The notes under the pieces: model-generated
Told to the model about the DNA's origin: nothing
Seen by the model: only the letters and a program-made list of their open reading frames with translations
The model's database searches: none
Translations under genes and position numbers: made by a program
Assembly (NCBI GenBank): GCA_012656075.1
Contig: JAAKBF010000171.1
Coordinates: forward strand, 186,001 to 250,000
Origin: Phytophthora hibernalis
Taxonomy: Eukaryota; Oomycota; Peronosporomycetes; Peronosporales; Peronosporaceae
Reading direction: 5' to 3'
Length of the DNA: 64,000 bases
Part shown: piece by piece, positions 11,046-22,610 of the stretch
Layout of the letters: every line of letters begins with the position of its first letter
Position numbering within the stretch: the first letter of the stretch is position 1

Positions 11046-12020
11046 ATGACAACCGTCGACGCCGATCGAGTCGCGCCCGATACTCCGCCGTGCGAACATG
11101 ACAGGTGCGTCGCAATTGCAACCTGCTTCGATGGGCGCTAACAATGTGGATGTTTCTGTTGCAGACTTGACGTGCCTGGTGTGGTGACGGATTTCCTGCT
11201 CATGGGCTCCGTGAAGCACGCGATGGACGAGCAGCTCCTCAAGAACCTGCAAGTCGCGTGCCTGGTGGACGCCGAGAACCCGCGGAAGCGCTCGGCGCAC
11301 CCGGACGTGGCCGTAGACCCGACGGTCGAAATGGGTCGCATCGAGCTGGACGACGACTTCTCGTACGACGAGTTCAAGAGCAACATCATGAGCGTCAACA
11401 AACTCATTCAGATCGCTCGCTCCGACAACAAGACGGTGTTTGTCTTCTGCACCCACGGCAACAACGAGAGTGCAGTGGTGTGCATTGCCTACCTCCTGGT
11501 CGTGGAGCAGTGGAGTCTCGATCACGCGTATCGACACGTGCTACAGAAGCGGCCAGCCAGTGCACCCCGCAAAACCTACGTCGAGAAGGTGAGCTGGAGC
11601 TTGACAGAGATCAATAGTGAACATTTTGCTAACTGGCGACATTGTCTTTGAATGCCAGCTACGTACGCTGGAGCTTGAGACTCACGGTCGTGTGACGCTC
11701 CGCTCCGACCAATTGGTCCCAGCATGATGGACATCATGCTTGGTCTTCGTGGCCAGAGTCCTGTCGGGGATGACATTGATGAACGCAGTAGCCAAGCGAC
11801 GGAAGGAGGCACTTCGATGGTCGAGCGTGCGAGTGTCATGTCGAACTTCTCGGTTCTCACTGGACGGACGAACGGCAGATCCATTCGTGAGACGACGGTC
11901 ATTGCTGAGCAGGAGGACGACCCCATTGCTGCGGGGAAGAACAAGATGCACCCACACTTGTCGCCGGTGTTTGGACGAAAGAAATCCAAGGCACACAAAG
12001 GAAGCTGCGTCATCAGCTGA
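11046..12020 (+). CDS. Dual-specificity-phosphatase-like protein with altered active site (pseudophosphatase)
   Basis: Exons 11046-11104, 11165-11588 and 11659 to about 12020; GT-AG introns, phases fit at the two junctions. Starts MTTVDADRVAPDTPP. The body matches the DSP fold: VVTDFLLMGSV (usual IxxxLxLG), the LKNLQVACLVDAEN turn, then VFVFCTHGNNESAVVCIAYLL and WSLDHAYRHVLQKRP. The P-loop should read HCxxGxxRS; here the cysteine is present but the arginine position is Glu (CTHGNNES). This predicts loss of phosphatase activity, as in STYX-type proteins that bind but do not cleave. In exon 3 the frame stops at about 11725 while the next frame stays open (MMDIMLGLRG to 12020), so a one-base lesion near 11706 separates the tail. 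Confidence 0.7.
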
Positions 12021-13049
12021 TCCTCGCTTGTGTAGTTTCGGTTGGTTAGTAGGTAGAAATGCCTCCGAGAGGAAGGAGGATAATATAATACTTGAAAGTA
12101 AGGAAAGTGGCATGAAGTTTGTCGTGTCAAATAACAGAACATCCGTTGGAGAGAACACAACGGAGGTCCTGTTGGTTTCAGTATTGACAAATACTTCTAC
12201 GTAGTACTATAGTTGTAATAATACCACAAAAGCAAGGAACAGTAAGAGGACCAAAGCCATCTTGCCCTGTTCCCTGATGTGAAGACCAACAACAGCAGAA
12301 CGACGGCAGCGAGCGGCCCGGACAAGGAGATCAAGGTGAGCAGAGCGACGACGTGGGAGTGGCGTCGACCGCGGGAAGATCGTACGGCCCCGAAAAGGCG
12401 TACACGGGGGAGAAGACCCGTACATGCATAATGAACGACAGAAGACGGAGGCGGAGCGGCCTAGCGAAGATATGAGCGGCTGCAAGCTCCCGCGAGCATT
12501 CGGTGAGGATCCTGGCGGAGTTTGTGTAGGAGTAGATATTGGCAGAGGGCTGCCACAACCAGATTTTGCCGCGGAGCACGCAAGAGTTCTCGCTGTTAAC
12601 GTCACCGTACCGACCTGGTACGCGTGACCCCAGCAATACAGCACTGCCGTGTGAGCAAGACATACGACCAGGAAGGAGTTGCCGAAGTTTCCCGGAGTGT
12701 GTGGAAGTGGGTATCTGCAGCCCCACAAGAGTCTGCGCGGTATCTGCAGCCCGCTCATACGACGTTAGCCAACAGTAGGGTGGTGATATATTCCCGGTTA
12801 CTGAGGCCAGCCGCGCCGATTCTGAGGGCTCGTGTAGATCTTTGGGTTGAGCTTCACGCCCGTGCTGCGCAAGGAAAGCAGCTGCAGGCCGCCTGCATAT
12901 TTCGTGGTTAGATAGTCCTAGGTATTGACGGCTTGTAGTTGTTGCCACCGGTCACTGTTATCTGATCAGGAGCAAGCCGGAGTGACGTGCAGGGTGTAGT
13001 GCAGCGACTGACAGGAAGGACTGACTTCGGTAGCTGACTAGGTGAGGTA
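12021..13049. other. Unassigned ~1 kb between the phosphatase-like gene and a Gypsy element
   Basis: No conserved protein was recognised on either strand. The position, directly before a probable primer-binding stretch at about 13055 (TTTGGTGGCCAAGC), suggests that much of it is a decayed 5' LTR and leader of the Gypsy element to the right, but no matching 3' LTR was found. Confidence 0.3.
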
Positions 13050-13327
13050 GATTATTTGGTGGCCAAGCAGGGGCCTTCTATCTGTAGCTTGGCCCAGTAG
13101 CACGGACCCGAGCCACCAGCGTGAACGGAAGACTGAAAACGAAGGAATAAGTGTATTGAACGAGCTACTGAGAAGATGACTGCTCGATCGGCGCGCGGCT
13201 CGCTGATCGAGTACGCCGACGCCGAATACGAGAGCACGAAGCTCGACTGCAACATCAGCAGCAACGAAGAGAACTCGGCAGCCCAAAACCCAACTGCGAA
13301 TCAGTACGGTCGACGGTAACGCGGACG

Positions 13328-13845
13328 ATGACGGGATTACTGTGCGCAGTGGAGATTATTGCACCTGCTAGACATGGCGAACACGATGATGACTCATGCG
13401 ATGGTGAAGATGACAACAACGCTGGCCACGACGGCGGCAACGGAGGCACTGTGGACGCGTTGGTGGTCGACGGCCAAGGTGACGAGTTCTTAGTAGGAGA
13501 AGACTGGATGTTGGAGAAGCAGGTGAAGATAGACTTCGGCACCAAGGAGTTGAAGTACCGCGACACGGACGTCTAGAAGGTAATACTTCCGTTCACGCGC
13601 CACGGCCTGACGTCGTTGCAGCAACCTGGAGCTGAGCGCCGAGTGGTCGTGCGACTGGCAAAGACTGTGAAGCTGAGGACCAACGCACAGAGTCTCGTGA
13701 GCGCGACGGTGGACGCAGAGGATGGACTACGGGAGTGTTTGTGCCGAAGCCAAGCACAAAGAGACACTTGCTCATCGCGCCTTCGGTGGATGTCGTGCGC
13801 AAAGGTATGGTGCGTAAGTGAAGACGCGGCTGGGCAGGCTACGAG
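13328..13845 (+). pseudogene. Gypsy-1 protease region and linker
   Basis: A frame to 13576 ends with DEFLVGEDWMLEKQVKIDF, the second half of the retropepsin fold as seen in oomycete Gypsy elements. The DSG active-site half is not recognisable. The linker then continues in another frame (SLQQPGAERRVVVRLAKTV) up to about 13845. Broken by a TAG at 13574. Confidence 0.55.
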
Positions 13846-15367
13846 GACGCCTAGCGAAGAAGTATACTGGAAGAGGTGGACATCGGATGCGGACGAAGCG
13901 GCCGGCGGAGGGCAAGGACTGCAGGCGGATGCAGTGACAATTAAAGACGCGGCAGCGGAGAAAAAGACGGTGCCAGTGATTGCGACAGCCGTATAAGAGC
14001 GAAAGGCGGCAGAGGAGGACATGGAGCTGAACACGGAGTCCGTCACTAGCTAAAAGGCGACTCCGGCGGCAGAACTGAAGCGCGACACGGACGTGACAAA
14101 GGTGGGAGACGCCCAACGACGGCTTCCGGCGACGACGCAGAGACGCGATTGTTGCTTAGCGGCGGCAAGACGGTTGCTGCTCGACGACGACAGCGGCGCA
14201 CTGAAGCAGATCTGGCGGCAGCACGAGGCATCTTGGCGAGTGAGCTGCATGAGAGCAGAGAAGAACGCGCCAAGGTGCTGAGGATGATGGTGAAGCAGGC
14301 GCTGAACACGTTGCCGGCTGTGAGCGGCGTTGGGCGACACAGTCACCAGGGTCGAGCGTTGCAGACCGTGATAGCGGCAGTGAAGCAGCCAAACAAGTCG
14401 ACCAACCGCGACTCAGTAGTGGAGGAGACGCGCCAAGGATGGAGGCGGAGGGTAACAATGAAAGCACGACGAAGCAGAAGTCGGCGGTGAAGGCCGCATG
14501 GCCGAAGAAGCTGAAGACGAACGCCGAATGGTTGGAGTGCCTGACGACATTCGTGAGGAAGTGTCCAGGGTGTTTGCTGGAAGAAGGACGCTCGCGGACA
14601 TGCGTGCCGCTCGAAGACGTGCGATGAAGGAGATCAAGGCGTACAAGTTGGCAAAGCGCATGCATCGGTTACAGAAGAAGAAGCATCGCGCTGATCGACT
14701 ACAACTGGCTGAGTTGACCGGAGGTGGGACGGAGACCAAGAAGCCCAAGCGTCGACGCGGCTACGAGTACAAGCAGCAAGGCAGCTACGGAGACGTGGAA
14801 TTGGTGAAGAATGCCGAAGAACACATGCAGCGCGTGGCGCAGATACCAGCAGCGGATGCAGGAATCTCTAGCTGTCTATCTACGGCATTGCTGGCGTTCA
14901 CGAAGACGCACACGAAGGAGATCCGGCTGGACAGTTCCGCGCAGTTCAGTGTGGCGGGCATTGAGCTGCGGAAGTTCGGACACTGCATCACACACGACGC
15001 ACCTGTTGATGCGGTTGAAGGCTTCGGCGGAGGGCAGACCAGAGTGCTTGGAGTATGGTGGTTCTTGGGCACAACCCAGTACCAGCAGCGACATCGAGGG
15101 TCGACGCGAGAAGTTGCCGGCGAGAGAAACACTAGGGACGTGGGTGCCCGCTGACGAAACGATGCAGATACTCGCGGTGAATGGTGAGCTCGAGAGATCA
15201 CGCGTGACAGAATGGGTCACTACCCTACGGAACAATGATGCTACGCCGCTGAATGACGATGAAAGTCTGAATATTGGTGAAATGGATCATGATAATCGTG
15301 AGCTAGTGGTGTCGCTGCTACGACACTACGCTGAGATTGTTGACAAGAAGCAGGGCTGTCCCCACTA

Positions 15368-16206
15368 GTGAAGACGAGTGTTGAGCATCATATCAATACA
15401 GGAGACACGGCGCCGATAATGCTGCGGCGCAGACGTCATGCTGTTGCTGAGAACGAGTTGATTGACACAGTGGTGGACACGATGCTGAAGACGGATGTGA
15501 TTGAGGAAGGTGAAGGCCCGTGGGGCTTCCCAGTGGTGATCATGCGGAAGAAGGACGGCAGTGTCCGCTTCTGAATTGATTACCGTGCCATCAACGCCGT
15601 GACTGTAAAGGACGTGTACCCTTTGCCGAGAGTGGATGAAACACTAGAGGCACTGCACGGCTCGACGAGATTCACGAGCCTCGACTTGCATGCAGGCTAT
15701 TGGCAGTTGGTAGTGGCCAAGGAAGATCGACATAAGACAGCTTTTACAACCAGGTGTGGCCTGTCTCAGTTCAAGAGGATGCCCTTCGGCTTGTGCAATG
15801 CACCAAGCACGTTCCAGAGACTCATGGATTGTGTACTACGTGGACTTACGTGGATCTGTTGCTTAGTCTACTTAGACGATGTGATCATCTTCACACAAAG
15901 TACGGCGACCCAGCATGTGGTGGAGCTGGCAGTCGTACTGGTGTGACTGGCTGAAGTAGGGATCATCCTGAAGGCGGCCAAGAGCTCCTTTGCGACGACG
16001 AGCATGGAATATCTGGGCCGTGGCCTGACCCCGAAGGTATCCAACCCACGGATAGACTGATCAAGGCGATTGTTGACTTTCCTACTCCCGAAGATGATGT
16101 GCAAGTGCGAAGGTTTCTAGCTCTGGCAGGCTACTATCGACGCTTCGTGCCGGAATTTGGCTCTAAGATGTCGCCACTGACTAGGCTACTGAGGAAGGAG
16201 ATCGAA
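15368..16206 (+). pseudogene. Gypsy-1 reverse transcriptase
   Basis: Ty3/Gypsy RT: EGEGPWGFPVVIMRKKDG, then an in-frame TGA at about 15572, IDYRAIN, FTSLDLHAGYWQL, RMPFGLCNAPSTFQRLMD, and the catalytic box YLDDVIIF near 15870. A stop near 15945 and a frame change follow; the thumb (VRRFLALAGYYRRFV) lies near 16110-16150. Non-functional. Confidence 0.8.
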
Positions 16207-16660
16207 TAGACTTGGGGGCAAGAACAGGAAGAAGCTTTTGCTTGGTCAAGGCGTGGCTGAGTACGATACCTGTATTGATTTACCCCGATTACAAGCTACC
16301 GTTCAAGTTGACCACGGATGCTTCGAAGACGGGGCTGGGAGCCGTGCTCGCAGGATCAGGGCAAGGAGACCTACCAGTTGCAAATGCATCGAAAGTGAAC
16401 AGCACGACCGTCGAGAACTACAACATTTCGGAGCTTGAGTGCCTGGCAGTCGTGTGGGCAGTGAGGCTCTTCCGACCGCACTTGTACGGGAGGAAATTCA
16501 CCGTTGTGACCGACCACATCGCGTTGAAGTGGCTGATGACAGCCAAGGAGCCAGCAGGACGACTGCATAGATGAGTGTTGACTCTCCAAGAGTACGACTT
16601 CGATATCCTGTATCGCCCAGGGCATGAGAATCATGTTGCAGATGCACTATCCAGAGGATC
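16207..16660 (+). pseudogene. Gypsy-1 RNase H
   Basis: Continues from the RT after a TAG at 16207: PFKLTTDASKTGLGAVL (first catalytic Asp), YNISELECLAVVWAVRLFRP (Glu), VVTDHIALKWL (Asp), a TGA at about 16572, then YRPGHENHVADALSR (last Asp). All four acidic residues are still present but the frame is broken. Confidence 0.8.
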
Positions 16661-17049
16661 AGTTGCTGACGAAGCTGGAGGGGCTGAGAGCAGAGGAGTA
16701 CACTCCCGGACAGAATATTACGGCCACCGTCGGACAAGTGCAGCAGTCCAACCTAGGGAAGGGTCGAGCAGCGCGGAGACAGCGACAGTGCACCAGAGGC
16801 CCGTGAAGTTACAAGAGTTGTTGGCGACGGACCCCGAAGAACCGAGAGGCGAGCTACAAACAGCCACAGTGCGAGTGGCGCGTGAAGACGTACAACAAGA
16901 CGTCACCACGACTCTGGTGAAACGCGACGAGCACACGGACGTGGACGCGGAAGCAGAGATTGACCGCGTGGCGGCAGAGATGATGATCGTGGCGATTGTG
17001 AGGCGTGTGGATGCTGCTGAACTGGGGATAGTTCAGTTCACAGACGCAG

Positions 17050-19190
17050 ACATCAAGAAGGAGCAAGGACGTTCGAGGATGGTGCAGAAGTTGATTGAGC
17101 GGAGTGTACCGTGGCAGACGTGTTTTGCTGATGACGACGGGCTAGTGCGAGTGAATGTCAGCTACGGAGAGTCTCGAGTGCTGCTACCGGAAGTTTACTG
17201 GGTGTTGGATTTTAAGGAGGACCACGATAGCATCTGGTCTGGGCACTTGAGAGGCCCTCAGACTATTGAACGATTACAGCTACTCTACTGGTGGCCGCGG
17301 ATGAAGTAGGCGGTGCGCAGTTGGGTTTCTGGTTGTCAGGATTGTGGATCGAGGAAGGCGAGGCCAAGGACAGTGGTGCCGCCGCTGACAAGCGTGCAGA
17401 CAGGAGACGTTTGCGACCGATGGGCCATCGACGTCGCTGGTCCGTTTCCAGTGACGGTGAACGGCAAACGGTATGTCATTGTCGCTGTGGAGTACACGAT
17501 GCGGTATGCAGTAGCGGAAGCAGTCAGTGAGCACACGACGAAGGAGATTGCGAGATTTCTGATGGATAAGGTCGTACTGGTCTACGGACCTATGAGGGAA
17601 CTGATGATGAATGAGGCCATGGAATTTAGTAGCCGCGCTACGGCAGAACTATTGGAGCTCTTACAGGTGAAACAATCGACGCCAGTTCCTGTCGACCGAA
17701 TCTCTGGGGTCTGGTTGAACGATTTCACCGCACCTGGAAAGACATCGTTAGTCTGTATGTGAGTGAGGAGCAGAACGATTGGAACGACTTTTTACCCAGT
17801 GCATTGTACGCGTACAACTCGGCGAAGCACGCCACACACGGATTTCAACCTAATGAGCTACTGATGGGGAGGAAACTACGAACGCCAGCTGAATTGCTGC
17901 GAAAGAGCCGACTGGTGTACCCTCACCGCACCTTAGATGCGTATCACCAGATCCTGATTGAAGCCTTGAATACGGCGAGAGAACTCGTAGCACTTGCACT
18001 GGAAAATGAGCAGGCCAGGCAGGCCATTTACTATACTTACGTTTTGGTGAGGTATATTGTGTTACTGACCCGATAAGGAATGAACTCTAATAAACATTCC
18101 AACTAGACTATTGCTTCCTAATTGGTTGCAAGTGACTCACTTGACTTTCTCTCCGTCTCCTTCTCCATCTCCCCGCTCTCCTCTCCTTCATCGAACAAAC
18201 ACTCATGGTATCTACCAGACATGCAGTCGGCCTAACTGCATCATCGTTCATCGTCGGCCATTGCTGGGATGAGACCAGACCGGGACATCTCGTGTTCTCT
18301 TTCGCTACTCATCTTCTTCTCCACGTGACACCCGCTGGTGTCAACTCCAGATGCAGCACCAGGTGCTGCTACTTCTTCGTTCTAAACTTCGTAGGCTCTG
18401 CAGCCTTCTCTTTTCTCTTCATTGTCTGCGTCGCCGTCGTCATCGCCGTATGCCACGGACGGTGCATACGCACGACATTGCTCCGTGCTTCGTTAATCTT
18501 CACTCTATCAATTGAAGCCTTCTCTTTATCTTCGTCGTCGCCGTCTTTTTCATTGTCGTACACCCCGGACTATGGGCAGATCAGGAGGGGAAGGACCAGC
18601 CTTAGATGGTTACGATCTCCTGATGCGACGCTTGAGCTCTTCTCTTGTGTCGTTCTTGTATACTACGAGGTGCCACCGAGTCCTCGTACGCTGCAGCATC
18701 GTTATCATTGGTGACAATCACCAAGCACGGCGCTGCTTCCGTGCTCGGCGCACAGGTGCACCTCCATCTCTCGTTCCCGGCGAGGACTTCGCGTCCGAGA
18801 AGATTGGGGTGCTGTAGGTGTTCCTGAAACCACTTGTGCCGAACGGCGCGTTATGCGAAGTGGGGTATTTACTATAACCGACGAATGGTGCGTTCTGGCA
18901 AGGAGTTCAGGACTAATCAACTGGTTTGGGTGTACGGGCCTGCGCGAGCCCCTGACATCACTAAGTTAGGGCACCGGTGGAGAGGCCCGGGTCAGATCAT
19001 TGAGGCGGCGGGTTATGACAATTCCCTCGTGAAGATGTTGGAGTCAGGGCAGGACATCGTGACGCATTGTTCTTTTCTGCTCTCCTACTACTACTCGACG
19101 CACTTGCTAGTAAAGATATCGCTGACGGCTTGCGAGAGGAGGCGATCACGGCAGCTGACATTGATCCTAAAAATGAAGGCGGGGATGAAC
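17050..19190 (+). pseudogene. Gypsy-1 integrase, split by an insertion
   Basis: H2C2 zinc-binding region (HDSIWSGHLRGPQTIERLQ, then CQDC after a TAG at 17308), core with DRWAIDVAGPFP (first Asp) and YGPMRELMMNEAMEF in place of the usual DxGxEF. A broken stretch follows, then NDFLPSALYAYNSAKHA. The C-terminal part runs up to ENEQARQAIYY at 18035 and resumes at 18867 with IYYNRRMVRSGKEF and LVWVYGP, showing that 831 bp were inserted. Ends in a degenerate tail. Confidence 0.7.
18036..18866. mobile_element. 831-bp insertion in Gypsy-1 with 10-bp target duplication
   Basis: The target ATTTACTATA occurs at 18026-18035 and again at 18867-18876. Removing one copy plus the 831 bp restores the integrase reading (QARQAIYYNRRM). 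The insert has no long coding frame, no clear terminal inverted repeats, an AATAAA near its left end, and CT-rich middle. A stretch near 18705 (TTGGTGACAATCACCAAGC) resembles a primer-binding site, so it could be part of an LTR element. Class not settled. Confidence 0.6.
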
Positions 19191-19199
19191 CCGAATTAG

Positions 19200-19490
19200 C
19201 GAGGCCAGGAGCGAACCAGAATAGCGGGAGCCACGTAATTGAAGTACCAGCAGGGATATGGCAGATCAGAACGGAGCAGGGTTAGTGGATCGGATTTGGC
19301 AATCCGATACTTCGTGGATGGGTTTAAGGACACTGTGTGCGTGGCCGACCGCGCTCGATTCATTAAGCAGCTCGCCACGGATCAAGTTACGGCAACCATG
19401 TTCTGTGGAATGGATGACAAGTGCCGCCGATTGTTAGTCGACGAATACTTAGCAGACAATTAGACCTTGTCTTGCTTTGACGCTCCCCCT
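19200..19490 (+). other. Tail of Gypsy-1, unassigned
   Basis: A short open frame (19239-19463, ending LVDEYLADN) without a recognised domain lies between the integrase tail and the left LTR of Gypsy-2. Probably the 3' end of Gypsy-1 pol or flanking DNA. Confidence 0.3.
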
Positions 19491-19929
19491 TGTAGTGTTT
19501 TCCGGGGCGAAAGATCCAAAGGTTTAACACACGGCAATGCGGGAGCTTAACTCGCACGGAACGATGAGCCTAGTGTATTGATGGATGGATGGAAAGATGA
19601 AGAGTGAGGTCCGGGTCTGATGGTAACAAGCCCGTCGCTCAGGGTCTTCTCGATCAACCGTGTCCAGGAGCGTCCTCCTGGGTTGATTCGAGAGACGGTT
19701 GTCTGGGGCAAGGATAACATGAAACGACAATATGTAGGTAGACATACAAAGTTCCTAATGCATTCCAGGTCAGGCACTGACAGCCAGACCTGGAGGACAT
19801 GCAAACCCATTGTCGCCAGCTGGGAGCCGTACGACACATCCGGGTCATCTGTGATGTAAGCTGTGATAGCTGGTGTACTTCAAGGTCTCGCTGTGGTGAT
19901 CCAGGCTGTTATACCCGGCATCCACTACA
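19491..19929 (-). repeat. Gypsy-2 3' LTR
   Basis: 439-bp direct repeat of 25255-25695, with 7-bp inverted ends TGTAGTG/CACTACA. Relative to the coding strand this is the 3' LTR. Confidence 0.93.
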
Positions 19930-20147
19930 CAGCCTTCGAAGCTTGGTTCGCCACCGCGACTTCACGCTCCACTAAGTCGTATATGGTTTCAGGAACGGCT
20001 CCTGACCACGACAGCAGATCTGCGTAGTAGTAGTTTGATGTGAAGGTCTCAGTTTGCTCTCGGTCACCGACGAATACCAGCAAGCTCGGGGACAAAGAGC
20101 TCCCCGCTCGGGGATGAAGAGCGGGGCTAGTTTGGCTGGACGCGGTT

Positions 20148-21950
20148 CTAGCGAAGCTTGCTGGACCGAGTCGGTCTAGACTGCCGACGGACGCTCGAAG
20201 TCGACGACTCAAGCGCATGGCGCTCTGTTGCCGAACTCGAGGCGGTCGGAGCAGTATTCCTTGATCTCCGCTGTCGGCGGGCACACGGAGGCGACGGCTC
20301 GGACACACTGGCCCCTGTTACCGAAGTCGTGGCGGCCGAAGTCGTTGATCGTGTATGGCGGCCTAGAGGTGGCTGGGAGGCGTTACTCCCGACGCTGGTG
20401 CGTTGCTGGCCAGGCTCATCCGGGGCGCGTCGTACTTGCCGCTGCCTGGTTGCGGGTGGGACCCGATCCAAGGCAGTGTCGTGGTTGTCTTCCTGGCAGC
20501 CGTTTCTTGCAGCTCTTTGCGCAGGTCGACGTCGTCGTTTCTTGCTCGTCCTGCGGCTCTGCGCAGGATCCACGGCATCCTGTGAAGCGCGTGCTACCGA
20601 GATAGCTGGTGGCTGGGAGTCCAGAGGTGTCGGCGGTTGCTGCGCGACGCTCGTCTCTGCTGTCGCTCCTTGAAGCTTCTGCCAGTGCTTGGTGAGCATC
20701 GGGTCGTCGGTCTTGGCGACGTAGTTGCTAACTAGCACACGGATCGCCTTGCCGAGGCTCTGCGCGGGCTCGTACGAGTCTTCAATCGACTGTAGGCCCT
20801 TCCAGCTCACCAGGATCTCGTAGTCGTTGATGGTGGTGTTCCACCGATGTTCCTTGAGCTCGTCGATGGCGAGAACGATTCCCTGTGAAGCTACGTGCTC
20901 CAGGAGTTCGTCCGTCACGTTCAAGCTGTTATCGGCGTACATCTTGAGTCGGGAAGCATGCACGTCTTGCTCGTCACCGGTAACCAGGTGCTGCACCCTG
21001 AACGAATGCGCATCAGCTCGCACAACTCGGTAAGGGTCTACCCAGGTCACCTGCAGCTTGTTGCCTTGCTTCTCGTCGACTCGAGATCGGAGTACGTAGT
21101 CGCCTTCGGCGAAGTTCACGAGGTTCTCTCCTCGTTCACGTTTCTTGTTCAGTAGTCGTTGCTTTAGCTGTCGGTCCTCGACGTCGCAGTGCATGGCTTG
21201 CAGGCTGCTCCGTAGGTCGGCTAGGTAGCTGTCGACGCGTTCACTGGCTGGAGCTTCTTGCAGACTTCCTTCGTCCGGTAGGTAGAACTCCATCAGTGGC
21301 GTAGGGCATTGGAGCCCCGTGAACAGCTCCACAGGAGCACGGTTACCCAACGAGGGCACCGGTGTGTGGTTTATGCTGGATTGTACCATAGGCACCAGGT
21401 ACACCCAGTCCTTGTAGCTGATCTTGTACATCAGGATCATCGTCCTCATTACCTGGAGGATGTCGCGGTTGACACGCTCGATGGATCCGTTTACCCACGG
21501 ACTGTACGCGGGTGTGAAGGTCTTCTGCGTTCGCAGGCGTCGGCTGAGTTCAGCGACGACTTCATTCTTGAAGTGGCTACCGTTGTCGGAGACCCATGTC
21601 GGCGGAATCCCGAACCTGGAGTGCCAGATCAGTAGCGCTTCAGTTACCACGATGCTGTCTGCGGTGTCTGCCACCACCAGCTCGCAGTAATGCGTGGCGT
21701 GGTCCTTGAGGACCAGCAGGTACTTGCTGTCACCGTAGCTCTCGCCCATGTAGAGATAGTCGAAGTGTAGGGCAGCATTACGCGTGCTGCAGTCAATCAC
21801 CTCACTCCACGGCCGGGGATAATCTTCCCCCTCGCGAATGCAGACACAACAGGCAGTTCTTCACGAAGCTGGCTGCAACATTCGCGACGTGTTCGATAGC
21901 GAAAAGTCGGCGTAGGTGGGCAGTCATTGCGTGCTGGCCACGGTGGTCTT
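20148..21950 (-). CDS. Gypsy-2 integrase with chromodomain
   Basis: Joins the element DNA to the genome. The zinc-binding part (HAMTAHLRRLF ... CLLC) lies at about 21930-21840; a frame change near 21945 splits it from RNase H. The 550-codon frame 21800-20148 holds the core: DYLYMGESYGDSKYLLVLKD (first Asp), WVSDNGSHFKNEVV (second Asp), and SPWVNGSIERVNRDI (Glu). A chromodomain follows (HRWNTTINDYEILVSWKG, EDSYEPAQSL), then a long basic, Ser/Thr-rich tail that reaches the LTR. The chromodomain probably directs insertion to marked chromatin. Confidence 0.88.
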
Positions 21951-22610
21951 GAGCACCGCAATGTGCCACAATGCAAAGTCGTTGTAGAAATTCCTCGGCC
22001 TCTGACGGAATCCAGAGTCGCCCTTTAGTACCACAAGACCGTCAGTGTTCAGGTCGGCTCCTGCAGGTAGCTGGTACTGCGACTGCACTGTACGGAGTTC
22101 CACGAGAGTAGGCCACACGAAATGTTCATCATCCAGCGGTCTCAAAAGCGAGACCATCTGGTTTTCAGGAGGCGGTAGGCTTCGAATCGCCTTCAGCCGC
22201 TTCACTGACACGGTCGGGGTGTGGTTGCCGGCCCAGCGTGAGATCATGTCGGCCCACACGTTGTAGGGTCCGGGCACGTGTTCCACAATGTACCTGTAGT
22301 TCATTAATTTCATCGCCCACAGCAACAGCTTTCCTCGATGACCGACTCGTGCGGTGCAAAGACATGGATGAGGTTGCGGTGGTCGCAGCACATACGAAAT
22401 GGCTGGGGCCTAGTCCAGCTTGTCGCACGCCACCACGATTGGGAACGCCCCCTTCTCGATGACAGTCCAGTTGAGCTGGCTGCCGGAGAACGTCCCGCTC
22501 GTACAATGTATGAGGCGGTGCTGCTGTTCCGTCGCTGGCTTCTTGGGGTCGAAATCGGTCATCTGTGTGACGATGATAGCGTAGGCAATGTCCGAGGCGT
22601 CCGTGAACAA
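21945..22610 (-). CDS. Gypsy-2 RNase H
   Basis: Starts MFTDASDIAYAIIV (first catalytic Asp), WTVIEKGAFPIVVACDKLD (Glu), then a stop at 22410 and a change of frame. Second part, 22391 down: HRGKLLLWAMKLMNYRY and VPGPYNVWADMISRW (last Asp). Ends in the frame that stops at 21924. One lesion (near 22400-22420) separates the halves. Confidence 0.75.

Larger units (their letters stand above)
13050..19490 (+). mobile_element. Gypsy-1: decayed Ty3/Gypsy retrotransposon
   Basis: Plus-strand element whose pol domains are in the Gypsy order PR-RT-RNaseH-IN but cut by many stops and frameshifts. No full gag is visible; only a short frame from 13164 precedes the protease, suggesting an internal deletion. 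The 5' LTR is unclear and the 3' end is covered or removed by the younger Gypsy-2 inserted at 19491. An 831-bp insertion lies in the integrase (18036-18866). Clearly inactive. Confidence 0.75.

Noticed and set aside
12207..12758. 183-codon minus-strand frame with a hydrophobic end
   Set aside because: No recognisable family, and probably inside a decayed LTR or leader.
18036..18866. A solo LTR
   Set aside because: Ends are not TG...CA and the duplication is 10 bp, not 4-6 bp; a primer-binding-like site lies inside.
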